Shown here: piece after piece, positions 9,139 through 19,351 of the stretch
Position numbering within the stretch: the first letter of the stretch is position 1
Layout of the letters: each line of letters starts with the position of its first letter
Source: Scatosoma sp045127595
GTDB lineage: Bacteria > Bacillota > Clostridia > Christensenellales > Borkfalkiaceae
DNA: 49,710 bases
Assembly (NCBI GenBank): GCA_045127595.1
Contig: JBGVQS010000004.1
Location: 1 to 49,710 of the forward strand
Direction of reading: 5' to 3'
Translations under genes and position numbers: made by a program
Notes under the pieces: model-generated
The model's input: only the letters and a program-made list of their open reading frames with translations
The model's database searches: none
Told to the model about the DNA's origin: nothing

Positions 9139-10320
9139 ATGGAGAATAAGTTATCCAAAATTTATGGAAAGCTTTGTTTGACGGGCGTGTTTTATCGAGC
9201 GGTACAAAAACCCCTCTTTCAGGCGTTTGAAAGGTATTGCTTGGCGGGAACGGCTTATGAAAAACGGAAAGCGTATGCGGCGTTCGTATCGGAAATTTAC
9301 GAAAACGGCGGAGATTTGACCGCGCTTGTGTTCCGTATCCTTTCGGAAGATGAAAACGGGTACGTGAAAGGGATTGCGGCCAACGAACCGCCCGATAAAA
9401 ACGTGGAAAACTCGACGCAAAGAGAGCTTGGTATTTTCTCCGAATTTGCCTTGTTGACGGCAAAAGATTTCGCGGAAGATATGGGGCTTTCCCTTGCGGA
9501 AATTCCGTCGTTTACCTCGTTCAACGCAGACATGGGTGCTATGTACAGGGAGAGAATGCAAAATATCCACAAGCACGGCTACGGTATTTTTTCTTCCCGT
9601 TGTATGTTCCGTTTGACGGACGAAGGAGAGATCGAACCGATCGTCAGCGCGGACAAAATCGGCGTAGGGCAATTTATCGGCTATGAAGCGGAGCGTGGGA
9701 AAGTGATTGATAATACGCAAGCCTTTGTAGAGGGTAGACCTGCGGCAAACGTGCTTTTGTGCGGCGACGCAGGCACGGGGAAATCTTCTACGGTCAAAGC
9801 GGTAGCAAACGCCTTTTTCAAGGAAGGGGTGCGGCTTATAGAAATCCGTAAGGATCAGCTTCGTTCTCTGCCGCTCGTGATGGCGAAAATTAGCGGCAAT
9901 CCCTTAAAATTTATCATTTTTATCGACGATTTGGCATTCAATAAAAACAACGACGATTTCAGTATGTTAAAGGCGGCGTTGGAGGGTTCGGCAAGCGCGA
10001 TGGCGGATAATGCGGTCATTTACGCAACGAGCAACCGTCGGCATATCGTCAAGGAAAGCTTTAAAGACCGCGACGGAGACGACGTGCATATCAACGACAC
10101 GCTGCAAGAAACGCTCTCGCTTTCCGAACGGTTTGGCTTGACGGTGCTTTTCTCAAAGCCGGATAAGAAGCTGTATCTTTCGATTGTGCGCGAGCTTGCA
10201 AAAAGAAAGGGTGTTGCAATGGACGAAAAAGAGCTTGAATTACGCGCGGAAGAATTTGCACTGCGGAAGGGCAGTCGCTCGGCGCGCGGTGCGGAACAGT
10301 TTATCAACAGTTTATTGTAG
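9139..10320 (+). CDS. AAA+ ATP-binding protein, DUF815 family
   Basis: Full-length 393-aa member of a poorly characterised P-loop ATPase family (DUF815). Walker A is GDAGTGKS at residues 209-216, followed by Walker B IIFIDDLAF about 60 residues later. A sensor-1-like ATSNRRHIV and an arginine-rich lid near the C-terminus (RKGSRSARGAEQFIN) are visible. The N-terminal 190 residues have no motif I recognise. It starts 3 bp after leuB and ends 33 bp before ilvA, so it is embedded in the BCAA operon. A metabolic link is possible, but nothing in the sequence proves one. Confidence 0.85.
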   Translation: MENKLSKIYGKLCLTGVFYRAVQKPLFQAFERYCLAGTAYEKRKAYAAFVSEIYENGGDLTALVFRILSEDENGYVKGIAANEPPDKNVENSTQRELGIFSEFALLTAKDFAEDMGLSLAEIPSFTSFNADMGAMYRERMQNIHKHGYGIFSSRCMFRLTDEGEIEPIVSADKIGVGQFIGYEAERGKVIDNTQAFVEGRPAANVLLCGDAGTGKSSTVKAVANAFFKEGVRLIEIRKDQLRSLPLVMAKISGNPLKFIIFIDDLAFNKNNDDFSMLKAALEGSASAMADNAVIYATSNRRHIVKESFKDRDGDDVHINDTLQETLSLSERFGLTVLFSKPDKKLYLSIVRELAKRKGVAMDEKELELRAEEFALRKGSRSARGAEQFINSLL

Positions 10321-10353
10321 TATTATCATATAAAGAAAAAAGGAAGAATAAGT

Positions 10354-11541
10354 ATGTTGACAATCGATAACGTTTACAGGGCGAATAATGCGTTAAAAGG
10401 CGTCATTCGGAAAACGGACGTCATTTATGCGCCCAAGCTCAAACCTGGGGTGAATCTGTATTTAAAAACGGAAAATTTGCAGGTTACCGGCTCGTTTAAG
10501 GTACGCGGCGCGTATTATAAAATGACGAAATTGACCAAGGAAGAAAAGGAACGCGGGGTAATTGCCTGCTCAGCAGGGAATCATGCGCAGGGGGTTGCGC
10601 TTGCGGCGCAAAAAAACAACATCAAAGCGGTAATTTGTTTGCCTGACGGCGCGCCCATTTCCAAGGTAGAAGCAACCAAAAGCTATGGCGCGGAGGTCTG
10701 TCTTGTAGAAGGCGTTTACGACGACGCGTATCAAAAAGCCTTGCAGCTTCGTGATGAAAAGGGCTACACCTTTGTGCACCCCTTTAACGACGAGGACGTG
10801 ATTGCGGGGCAGGGTACGATTGCGTTGGAGCTTACCGAGCAAATCCCCGATTTGGACGCGATTCTCGTTCCGGTAGGGGGCGGCGGACTCATTTCAGGGA
10901 TTGCTTATACGATAAAAACGCTAAATCCGCACGTAAAAGTGTACGGCGTGGAAGCGGCAGGCGCACCTTCCATGAAAACCTCGTTAGAAAGGGGCGGCGT
11001 AGAAGAACTTTCTTCCGTTTCCACGATCGCGGACGGAATTTCCGTAAAAAAACCGGGCGATTTGACGTACGAGCTTTGTTCTAAATACGTGGACGAGATT
11101 GTAACGGTAACGGACGACGAGATTTCCGCGGCAATCCTTGCATTGATGGAACAGCATAAGTTGGTTACGGAGGGCGCGGGCGCGGTCGGCGTGGCGGCGG
11201 TAATGTTCAACAAAGTCAACTTACAGGGCAAAAAAGCGGTATGTTTGCTGTCGGGGGGGAACATTGACGTAACCATTCTTTCGCGCGTGATCAAACGCGG
11301 GCTTGCAATGTCGGGCAGGGCGTATCAAATGATGATACAGCTTGCGGATAAACCGGGGCAGTTGAAAAACGTTTCCCGTATCATTGCGGATCTTGGCGGC
11401 AACGTCGTTTCCGTACACCACGAACGGGGTACGGACGTGAATGGGTGTCATCTTCGCGTGGAGCTGGAAACGAGAAATTTTGAACATATTGAAGAAATCC
11501 GTCGGGCTTTGACCGATTTCGGGTTTGAGATCATAGAATAA
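10354..11541 (+). CDS. ilvA: Threonine ammonia-lyase (threonine deaminase) with C-terminal ACT domain
   Basis: PLP enzyme converting threonine to 2-oxobutanoate, the entry to isoleucine. At 395 aa it belongs to the shorter TdcB-like type with one ACT domain, not the 500-aa two-ACT IlvA of E. coli. The PLP lysine lies in GSFKVRGAYYKM, the phosphate-binding glycine loop in VPVGGGGLISGIAYT, and SAGNHAQGVALAA is typical. The ACT domain starts near MIQLADKPGQLKNVSRII (about residue 325). Being in the ilv/leu operon and followed by ridA argues for a biosynthetic role. The ribosome binding site is AAGGAAG before the ATG. Confidence 0.93.
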   Translation: MLTIDNVYRANNALKGVIRKTDVIYAPKLKPGVNLYLKTENLQVTGSFKVRGAYYKMTKLTKEEKERGVIACSAGNHAQGVALAAQKNNIKAVICLPDGAPISKVEATKSYGAEVCLVEGVYDDAYQKALQLRDEKGYTFVHPFNDEDVIAGQGTIALELTEQIPDLDAILVPVGGGGLISGIAYTIKTLNPHVKVYGVEAAGAPSMKTSLERGGVEELSSVSTIADGISVKKPGDLTYELCSKYVDEIVTVTDDEISAAILALMEQHKLVTEGAGAVGVAAVMFNKVNLQGKKAVCLLSGGNIDVTILSRVIKRGLAMSGRAYQMMIQLADKPGQLKNVSRIIADLGGNVVSVHHERGTDVNGCHLRVELETRNFEHIEEIRRALTDFGFEIIE

Positions 11542-11552
11542 GGAGAGAAACA

Positions 11553-11930
11553 ATGGAACTGAAAAAGGTATCAACGGCAACTGCGCCTGCGGCAATCGGA
11601 CCGTATTCGCAGGCGATCATTTGCGGAAATATGGTGTTTACTTCGGGACAAATCCCCATCAACCCTATAAGCGGTAACGTGGAAGCGACGACGATCGAAG
11701 CGCAAGCCGAACAAGTGATGAAAAATCTTGGCGAAGTATTAAAAACGGCAGGCAGCGGCTTTGAAAAAGCGGTAAAAACGACTTGTTTTCTTGCAAACAT
11801 GGACGATTTCGCGGCGTTCAACGGGGTATATGCGAATTATTTTACCACCAAACCTGCAAGAAGCTGCGTTGCGGTAAAAACCTTGCCCAAAAACGTACTT
11901 GTAGAAGTGGAAGTGATTGCAACGTTATAA
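11553..11930 (+). CDS. ridA: RidA (YjgF/YER057c/UK114) family enamine/imine deaminase
   Basis: Removes reactive enamine/imine intermediates released by PLP enzymes such as threonine deaminase. The 125-aa length and motifs are canonical: APAAIGPYSQAI, FTSGQIPINP and the C-terminal ARSCVAVKTLPKNVLVEVEV with the catalytic arginine. It lies 11 bp after ilvA, preceded by AAGGAGAG. This position is mechanistically sensible because IlvA produces the 2-aminoacrylate/aminocrotonate-type substrates. It is the last gene of the operon; a terminator begins 7 bp after its stop. Confidence 0.95.
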   Translation: MELKKVSTATAPAAIGPYSQAIICGNMVFTSGQIPINPISGNVEATTIEAQAEQVMKNLGEVLKTAGSGFEKAVKTTCFLANMDDFAAFNGVYANYFTTKPARSCVAVKTLPKNVLVEVEVIATL

Positions 11931-11937
11931 CGAATCG

Positions 11938-11963
11938 AAGAACGGCAAACGCCGTTCTTTTTG
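11938..11963 (+). terminator. Intrinsic terminator ending the BCAA operon
   Basis: A perfect 9-bp stem AAGAACGGC / GCCGTTCTT around the loop AAAC is followed directly by TTT and a T-rich stretch. It lies just after ridA. Confidence 0.92.
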
Positions 11964-12005
11964 TTTGGAATGATTGACGGATTTTTGCAAATACTAACAA
12001 CAGAT

Positions 12006-12025
12006 TTTTAAGAAGAATCTTAAAA
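12006..12025. promoter_or_regulatory. Perfect palindrome upstream of the small membrane protein gene
   Basis: TTTTAAGA-AGAA-TCTTAAAA has 8-bp arms. It lies 36 bp before the GTG of the next gene. There is no T-run pattern of a terminator in the right register, so an operator is more likely. A weak TTGACG at 11974 has no good -10 partner. Confidence 0.45.
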
Positions 12026-12061
12026 TGCATAGGGCAGGTATGCGTTGAACGGAGGAAAGGC

Positions 12062-12418
12062 GTGTTAAACAGGGCGGAAACGGAAATCATGAATACGGTC
12101 TATTCTCTTTGCTGCGGCAAGGGCGTTTGCTTGCTTTCTCCGACCGAGCTTTTGGCGGCTTTACCGCCCAAAAAGCGGTACACGGAAGAATATTTGGAGA
12201 CCGTTTTAAACGAGCTTGCGATGGACGATTATTTCGAGCTTTTATCGTCCGAACGAAAAGGGGAGAAAATGTACGTCATTTCCTTACGCACCAACGGCTA
12301 CGCGTTCAAGCGGAATTTTATACAGGCGAAACGCGCGATTCTATACAAAATATTATGGGCGGTCGCGTCTGCAACGATTGCATTTTTGGTAGGCGTGATT
12401 TTGAAACGCATTTTTTAA
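12062..12418 (+). CDS. Small protein with one C-terminal membrane helix, unknown function
   Basis: 118 aa, not recognised. It starts with GTG, preceded by a strong CGGAGGAAAGG (12050-12060). Residues 1-80 look like a compact helical domain with a possible winged-helix layout (AETEIMNTVYSLCC, LSPTELLAAL, YLETVLNELAMDDYFELLSS, KMYVISLRTNGYAFKR). A single hydrophobic helix near the end (ILWAVASATIAFLVGVIL) would anchor it, leaving the domain in the cytoplasm. It stands alone between the BCAA terminator and the uvrB promoter, so its job cannot be inferred from neighbours. Confidence 0.75.
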   Translation: MLNRAETEIMNTVYSLCCGKGVCLLSPTELLAALPPKKRYTEEYLETVLNELAMDDYFELLSSERKGEKMYVISLRTNGYAFKRNFIQAKRAILYKILWAVASATIAFLVGVILKRIF

Positions 12419-12438
12419 AAAAATCTTCTTGCAATCTG

Positions 12439-12467
12439 TTTACTTTTCCGCGCGGTTGTGCTATAAT
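12439..12467 (+). promoter_or_regulatory. Promoter of uvrB-uvrA
   Basis: -35 TTTACT (12439-12444), 17-bp spacer, -10 TATAAT (12462-12467) with an upstream TG (12459-12460), giving an extended -10. The predicted start is near 12474, 45 nt before the uvrB GTG. Confidence 0.75.
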
Positions 12468-12482
12468 AAAACGGTAAAAAGC

Positions 12483-12494
12483 AAACAAATGTTT
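12483..12494. promoter_or_regulatory. Possible LexA (SOS) box in the uvrB leader
   Basis: AAACAAATGTTT is close to the Gram-positive LexA pattern GAAC-N4-GTTC/T and differs at the first base. It sits about 10-20 nt downstream of the predicted uvrB start, where a repressor would block transcription. uvrBA is a classic SOS operon. The match is short, so this is tentative. Confidence 0.4.
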
Positions 12495-12518
12495 AACGGA
12501 TTATCAAAGGAGAAAGCT

Positions 12519-14480
<1,962 letters not shown>

Positions 14481-14519
14481 AAAACGGCGTACCCATGTAC
14501 GAGTTGAAAAGGTGGAATT

Positions 14520-17345
14520 ATGCAAGAAAACATTGTGATAAAAGGCGCGAAAGAGAATAATTTGAAAAACGTGGATCTGACGATCCCTAGAAACAAGCTC
14601 ACCGTATTTACAGGGCTTTCAGGGAGCGGAAAATCTACGCTTGCGTTTGATACGATCTTTGCGGAAGGGCAACGCAGATATGTGGAAAGCTTATCTTCCT
14701 ACGCCCGTCAATTTTTAGGGCAAATGGAAAAGCCCGACGTTGAAAGTATCGACGGACTTTCCCCTGCGATTTCGATCGATCAAAAAACGACTTCGCGCAA
14801 TCCAAGATCCACGGTTGGAACGGTTACGGAAATTTACGATTATTTCCGTTTGCTGTTTGCGCGTATCGGCGTTCCCCACTGTCCCAAATGTGGCAGGGAA
14901 ATCCGACGTCAAACGGTGGACGAGATTTGCGATAAAATCATGGGAATGCCGGAGGGGAGCAAAATCCTTGTCAACGCCCCCGTCGTTCGCGGTAGAAAAG
15001 GGGAGTACGTCAAAGAGCTTGCAGGCTTTAAAAAGAGCGGCTACGGCAGGGTAAAAATCGACGGAATCGTATACGATTTGCAGGAAGAAATCAAGCTGGA
15101 AAAGAATATCAAACACAACATTTCGGTGGTGGTGGACAGGCTTGTGATCAAGCCGACGGTGCAAAAGCGTTTGACGGATAGCTTGGAAACGGCGTTGAAG
15201 CTTGCCGACGGGTTGGTGGTAATCGATTGCGAGGGCAAGGAAGAACTTTTTTCCGTCAATTATGCCTGCCCCGACTGCGGTGTTTCGTTGGAAGAAATCG
15301 AGCCGAGAATGTTTTCCTTTAACACCGTTTACGGGGCTTGTCCGACTTGTTCGGGGCTTGGTTTTAAACAGTTTGTCGACCCCGATTTGATTTGCCCGGA
15401 TAAGACGAAAACCCTTCGAGAAGGCGCGATGAAGGTAACCGGGTGGAGCTTAGGCTCGAATTCCATGGCGTTGATGGAGCTGTCGGCGCTTGCCAAAGTA
15501 TACGGTTTTTCGTTGGACGTACCCGTAAAGGATCTGCCTGACGGAATATACGATATTTTGATGTACGGCAGCGATCAAAAGGTGGATATGGCCTATCAAA
15601 CCCGTTCTTTTTCGGGGAACTTTAAAAAGACGTGGGAGGGTTACGTCAATAACTTACAGCGTAGATACGGCACGTCCACCTCGGACGGAGTAAAGGGGGA
15701 AATCGAGCGTTTGATGCGTAATGCGCCCTGTGATAGCTGTAACGGAAAACGCTTAAAAAAAGAATCCCTTTCGGTGCGCGTTGGTGGAAAAAATATTTGG
15801 GAAGTATGCGAGCTTTCGGTAGATAATCTTTGTGATTTTATGGACAATCTGAAAGAAACGCTTACCCCGACGGAGCATTTGATCGCGGATGCAATCATCA
15901 AAGAAATCAACAACCGTTTAGGCTTTTTGCGGAACGTTGGGCTTAATTATTTAACGCTCACGCGGACGGCGGTAACCCTTTCGGGGGGCGAAAGTCAGCG
16001 TATTCGGCTCGCAACCCAAATCGGCAGCGCCTTGACGGGTGTGCTGTATATTTTGGACGAACCGAGTATCGGCTTGCATCAGCGTGATAATGAAAAATTG
16101 CTCAATTCCTTAAAAGGCTTACGAGATTTAGGGAACACCTTGATCGTCGTCGAACACGACGAAGACACCATGCGTGCGGCGGATTATATCGTGGATATCG
16201 GTCCAAAAGCAGGGATTCACGGCGGCGAAGTGGTGGCTTGCGGCACGCAAAAAGACATCATGAACGAACCCCGTTCTATTACGGGCGACTATCTTGCAGG
16301 ACGGCGCAAAATCGAAACGCCGCTCGTGCGGGCTACTCCCACCGATAAATGGTTGAAAATAAGCGGTTGTAAACAAAACAACTTAAAAAATATCGACGTA
16401 AAGATTCCCGTGGGCTTGATTACTGCGGTAACGGGGGTTTCTGGAAGCGGAAAATCGAGCTTTGTCAACGAAATCGTTTATCCGTTGCTTGCCAACACGC
16501 ATAACGGAGCGAAACACAAGCTCGGCACTTTTGAAAGGGCAGACGGCGTAGAATATTTTGATAAAGTTATCGCGATCGATCAATCTCCGATCGGCAGAAC
16601 GCCGCGCAGCAATCCTGCGACCTACACGGGCGTATTCAACGCGATTCGCGATTTATTCTCCATGACGCCCGACGCGAAAGAGCGCGGCTATAAGGCAGGC
16701 AGATTCTCCTTTAACATTTCCGGGGGCAGGTGCGAGCATTGCTTCGGGGACGGAATCATCAAGATTGAAATGCATTTCTTGCCCGACATTTTCGTACCGT
16801 GTGAAATTTGCGGCGGAAAACGTTATAATCGGGAAACCTTGGAAGTGAAATATAAGGGCAAGAGTATTGCCGACGTGCTGGATATGACGGTGGAAGAAGC
16901 GTGCGAATTTTTCGCGCCCGTACCCACGATCTATAATAAGATTAAAACGCTCAACGACGTGGGGCTTGGATATATCAAGCTTGGACAAAGCTCCACGACA
17001 CTTTCGGGCGGTGAAGCGCAACGCGTCAAGCTCGCGACCGAGCTTTCCAAACGCTCTACGGGGAAAACGCTGTATATTTTAGACGAGCCGACAACGGGCT
17101 TGCATAGCTATGACGTGGATAAACTCATTAAAATTTTGGTACAGCTTCGAGAAAGCGGTAACACGGTATTGATTATCGAGCATAATTTAGACGTCATCAA
17201 GACGGCGGATTATATTGTGGATTTAGGGCCAGAAGGCGGAAGCGGCGGCGGCGAGATCGTTTGCGAGGGAACGCCCGAAGAAGTTGCCAAGGTCGAACGA
17301 AGCTATACGGGGAAATTTTTAAGCAAAGTATTACAAAACGGATAA
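14520..17345 (+). CDS. uvrA: UvrABC excision nuclease subunit A
   Basis: Damage-sensing ABC-type ATPase. The 941-aa protein has the duplicated layout: Walker A GLSGSGKST near residue 31 and GVSGSGKSSF near 640, with signatures LSGGESQRIRLA and LSGGEAQRVKLA. Zinc-binding pairs are CPKCGRE, CPDC/CPTC and, in the second half, CEHCFGDG...CEICGGKRY. The start ATG has AAGGTGG (14509-14515). It is co-transcribed with uvrB and ends just before a bidirectional terminator facing veg. Confidence 0.97.
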   Translation: MQENIVIKGAKENNLKNVDLTIPRNKLTVFTGLSGSGKSTLAFDTIFAEGQRRYVESLSSYARQFLGQMEKPDVESIDGLSPAISIDQKTTSRNPRSTVGTVTEIYDYFRLLFARIGVPHCPKCGREIRRQTVDEICDKIMGMPEGSKILVNAPVVRGRKGEYVKELAGFKKSGYGRVKIDGIVYDLQEEIKLEKNIKHNISVVVDRLVIKPTVQKRLTDSLETALKLADGLVVIDCEGKEELFSVNYACPDCGVSLEEIEPRMFSFNTVYGACPTCSGLGFKQFVDPDLICPDKTKTLREGAMKVTGWSLGSNSMALMELSALAKVYGFSLDVPVKDLPDGIYDILMYGSDQKVDMAYQTRSFSGNFKKTWEGYVNNLQRRYGTSTSDGVKGEIERLMRNAPCDSCNGKRLKKESLSVRVGGKNIWEVCELSVDNLCDFMDNLKETLTPTEHLIADAIIKEINNRLGFLRNVGLNYLTLTRTAVTLSGGESQRIRLATQIGSALTGVLYILDEPSIGLHQRDNEKLLNSLKGLRDLGNTLIVVEHDEDTMRAADYIVDIGPKAGIHGGEVVACGTQKDIMNEPRSITGDYLAGRRKIETPLVRATPTDKWLKISGCKQNNLKNIDVKIPVGLITAVTGVSGSGKSSFVNEIVYPLLANTHNGAKHKLGTFERADGVEYFDKVIAIDQSPIGRTPRSNPATYTGVFNAIRDLFSMTPDAKERGYKAGRFSFNISGGRCEHCFGDGIIKIEMHFLPDIFVPCEICGGKRYNRETLEVKYKGKSIADVLDMTVEEACEFFAPVPTIYNKIKTLNDVGLGYIKLGQSSTTLSGGEAQRVKLATELSKRSTGKTLYILDEPTTGLHSYDVDKLIKILVQLRESGNTVLIIEHNLDVIKTADYIVDLGPEGGSGGGEIVCEGTPEEVAKVERSYTGKFLSKVLQNG

Positions 17346-17349
17346 GAAA

Positions 17350-17383
17350 AAGAAGAGCCTTGCGAAAAGCAGGCTCTTCTTTT
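17350..17383. terminator. Bidirectional terminator between convergent uvrA and veg
   Basis: Perfect 10-bp stem AGAAGAGCCT / AGGCTCTTCT, a GC-closed loop, T's after it and A's before it, so it can work from both sides. The veg stop codon (17384-17382 on the minus strand) overlaps its right edge. Confidence 0.85.
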
Positions 17384-17621
17384 ACAGTTTTTTGATTTTC
17401 ACGTTCCCGCACAGCACGTCGGAATAGGAATAGGAGGTTTTCCCCAAAAAATCCGCGTCGTCGGGCTTGACGGTAAACAGAGCGGGATAGATGCCGGATA
17501 AAATGCCCGAATAACTCACGCTCTTATTCCTGCCGAGATTGATTTTGACTGCAACGCGCTGTGTCGAGCAGTCCCTTACCATTTGTTTGACGTCTTTAAT
17601 ATTTTTGGTGGGTTTAATCAT
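17382..17621 (-). CDS. veg: Veg family protein
   Basis: Small conserved Bacillota protein; in B. subtilis Veg stimulates biofilm matrix genes, and the family has an SH3-like beta barrel. Family features are RVAVKINLGRNKSVSYSGIL, followed by YPALFTV and the SYSYSDVL close to the C-terminus. I place the start at the ATG at 17621 (IKPTKNIKDVKQMVRD, 79 aa) because it aligns with the usual N-terminus. An ATG at 17660 (92 aa) is also possible, and neither has a convincing ribosome binding site. It is convergent with uvrA and divergent from the sipL-like gene. The neighbourhood veg / SPOCS-LysM / ispE fits Clostridia. Confidence 0.85.
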   Translation of the reverse strand: MIKPTKNIKDVKQMVRDCSTQRVAVKINLGRNKSVSYSGILSGIYPALFTVKPDDADFLGKTSYSYSDVLCGNVKIKKL

Positions 17622-17746
17622 AGAAATAGTATGCCCGAAAGAAAAAGCTTTTATCCCCATTTTGTAAAAATTTCCCAAAATCGGTCTATTTTTTTTAGCG
17701 GCGGCATAAGATAAAGATGCAATCTAATCGGAAAGGAGAATCAGCT

Positions 17747-19228
17747 ATGAAACCGCAATTTGAAAGCTATCGTTACGTGGGGGAGCGCTGCTTTGCGCAC
17801 AGTCAATCCATTGTCGAATGTCGGCTACCGGGGGGAGAAATTAGCTCGGTTTTGGCGGTGCATGCGAAAGCTGTGCCGACGGAATGTACTTGCGGCGACG
17901 GAGAAGCACAATACAGCGGCAAGTTATTTTTAACGGTCGTATACGAGGACGCGGATCGGAAAATTTGCCGTATTGAACGCGGCGCGGAGTTTTTCCATAA
18001 AGCGGAAAATCCCGCGATTGTACCCGCTTGCTTGGCAAAATGCGCTCTAAAAGCGGAAACGGTCAATTACCGTAGGGAAGGTTCGGGCATCTACGTATCC
18101 GTCGTCGTGGGCGCGGACGTTACCGTATATGGGAATAAACAGTTGGAATATTTGATCGGCGGGGAAGATTTGATCGTCAAAAAAGAACCGTTGACGCTTG
18201 TGAAAAAAATTTGCGTTACGGGGGAAACGGAAGGAGAAGACGAGTTCGTTTCCGATTGCGTAGGAGATATTCTCTTACACGGAGAAAACGCGCTTGTGCA
18301 CCACGTATCCATTGGCGCGGGGCAAATCGAAGTGGATGGGGAAATTTCCTTGAACATTTGCGTGTTAAAAAGCGACGAAAGCGTTTGTTCGTATGAAAGG
18401 ATCCTGCCTTTCCGTATGCAAATCCCCTGCGACGAAGCGTTTGGGCATATCACGGCAGGCGCGCGGGTATCGGTGAAGTCTTCCCATTTAACGGCGGGAA
18501 CGGACGAAGAAAAAGGGGTGAGTAAAATACTGTTTACTTATACGCTGACCGCCGATTGTTTCTTGTACGTAAAAGAAGAAATCTTGGCGGCGCTTGACGC
18601 CTTTTCCACGAGTGTAGAAACTTGTGTAAAAAAGGAGAAGGACGGGGGCAGGTATTTGATGAGTCAATCCAAATACACCGAACGGATCAGCGGAACGGCG
18701 GTGGTTTCTCCCGAGATTGACGGGGAATATTCTTTGCAGGCGGCGGTGTTGCCGCGCGCGGAATTGACGGTCAAGCAAGGGGAGCGCGGCAGGGAAGCTG
18801 AAGGGGCGGTCTTTGCGGATTTATTGCTTGTAGGCGCGGACGGGGGACATAAAAACGTAGAGCTTTCTTTGCCTTTCGTGTTTCCCATAGACGGGGAAGG
18901 GGAAATCACGGAAGCGGACTGCATTGTTTGCGGTTTGAACGTCCGTCGTAAGCGGAATGGAGAAACGGAAGTGGAAGCGGTGTTAAAAATGCTTGTGCGC
19001 AATTACGCATCTTGCGCTTGGGAGTATATTTCCGCGGTAGAGGCTGGGGAAGAAATCAAGCCGAACGACTGTGCGTTTTCCGTCTTTTTGCCTGTGGAGG
19101 GAGAAGATTTATGGCAGGTAGCCAAGCGGCTCTCCTGCGACGTAGAAACCTTACAAAAAAGCAATCCCGATTTAAAATTTCCCGTTGAAAAAGGCAAAAA
19201 AATATACGTTTACCGCCAAATTGAGTAA
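17747..19228 (+). CDS. sipL: SipL-like spore protein: SPOCS (DUF3794) domains plus C-terminal LysM
   Basis: 493 aa, all-beta. It shows three stretches resembling SPOCS/DUF3794 domains (about residues 15-140, 145-290, 300-430), for example KLFLTVVYEDADRKICRIE and ISLNICVLKSDESVCSYER. A LysM module ends it (DLWQVAKRLSCDVETLQKSN...VEKGKKIYVYRQ). In C. difficile SipL binds SpoIVA at the forespore surface to build the coat; I infer the same role from architecture only. ATG 17747 has GAAAGGAG (17731-17738). A CATAAGAT box at 17705 resembles a sigma-E -10, but the -35 is poor. It has no signal peptide, as expected for a mother-cell protein. Confidence 0.8.
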   Translation: MKPQFESYRYVGERCFAHSQSIVECRLPGGEISSVLAVHAKAVPTECTCGDGEAQYSGKLFLTVVYEDADRKICRIERGAEFFHKAENPAIVPACLAKCALKAETVNYRREGSGIYVSVVVGADVTVYGNKQLEYLIGGEDLIVKKEPLTLVKKICVTGETEGEDEFVSDCVGDILLHGENALVHHVSIGAGQIEVDGEISLNICVLKSDESVCSYERILPFRMQIPCDEAFGHITAGARVSVKSSHLTAGTDEEKGVSKILFTYTLTADCFLYVKEEILAALDAFSTSVETCVKKEKDGGRYLMSQSKYTERISGTAVVSPEIDGEYSLQAAVLPRAELTVKQGERGREAEGAVFADLLLVGADGGHKNVELSLPFVFPIDGEGEITEADCIVCGLNVRRKRNGETEVEAVLKMLVRNYASCAWEYISAVEAGEEIKPNDCAFSVFLPVEGEDLWQVAKRLSCDVETLQKSNPDLKFPVEKGKKIYVYRQIE

Positions 19229-19315
19229 TTTTCACAAAGATTTCCGCGTGAAAGCGTTATAAAATATTGAAATTTTGTGAAAAATATGGTACAATACAAT
19301 CGAAAATTCACGCGG
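19229..19315. repeat. Two interleaved inverted repeats around the ispE promoter
   Basis: TTTTCACAAA (19229-19238) pairs with TTTGTGAAAA (19274-19283). CCGCGTGAA (19244-19252) pairs with TTCACGCGG (19307-19315). The pairs cross each other and enclose the -35 and -10 of ispE. Operator arms or mutually exclusive structures are both possible. Confidence 0.5.
19267..19295 (+). promoter_or_regulatory. Promoter of ispE
   Basis: -35 TTGAAA (19267-19272), 17-bp spacer, -10 TACAAT (19290-19295) preceded by TGG (extended -10). The predicted start is near 19302, giving a leader of about 50 nt. Confidence 0.75.
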
Positions 19316-19335
19316 CGAAAATATTTTTTCGCCGC
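19312..19335 (+). promoter_or_regulatory. Perfect hairpin in the ispE leader
   Basis: GCGGCGAAAA-TATT-TTTTCGCCGC is a perfect 10-bp stem with a 4-nt loop. It ends 16 nt before the ATG and just upstream of the GAGG ribosome binding site at 19343. Its left arm overlaps the TTCACGCGG repeat, so the two structures compete. Confidence 0.55.
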
Positions 19336-19351
19336 CGTTTTCGAGGAATGT

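Noticed and set aside
17622..17746. Sigma-E-like CATAAGAT as the sipL promoter.
   Set aside because: The -10 resembles the pattern but the expected ATA upstream is missing at the right distance; kept only as a remark in the gene entry.
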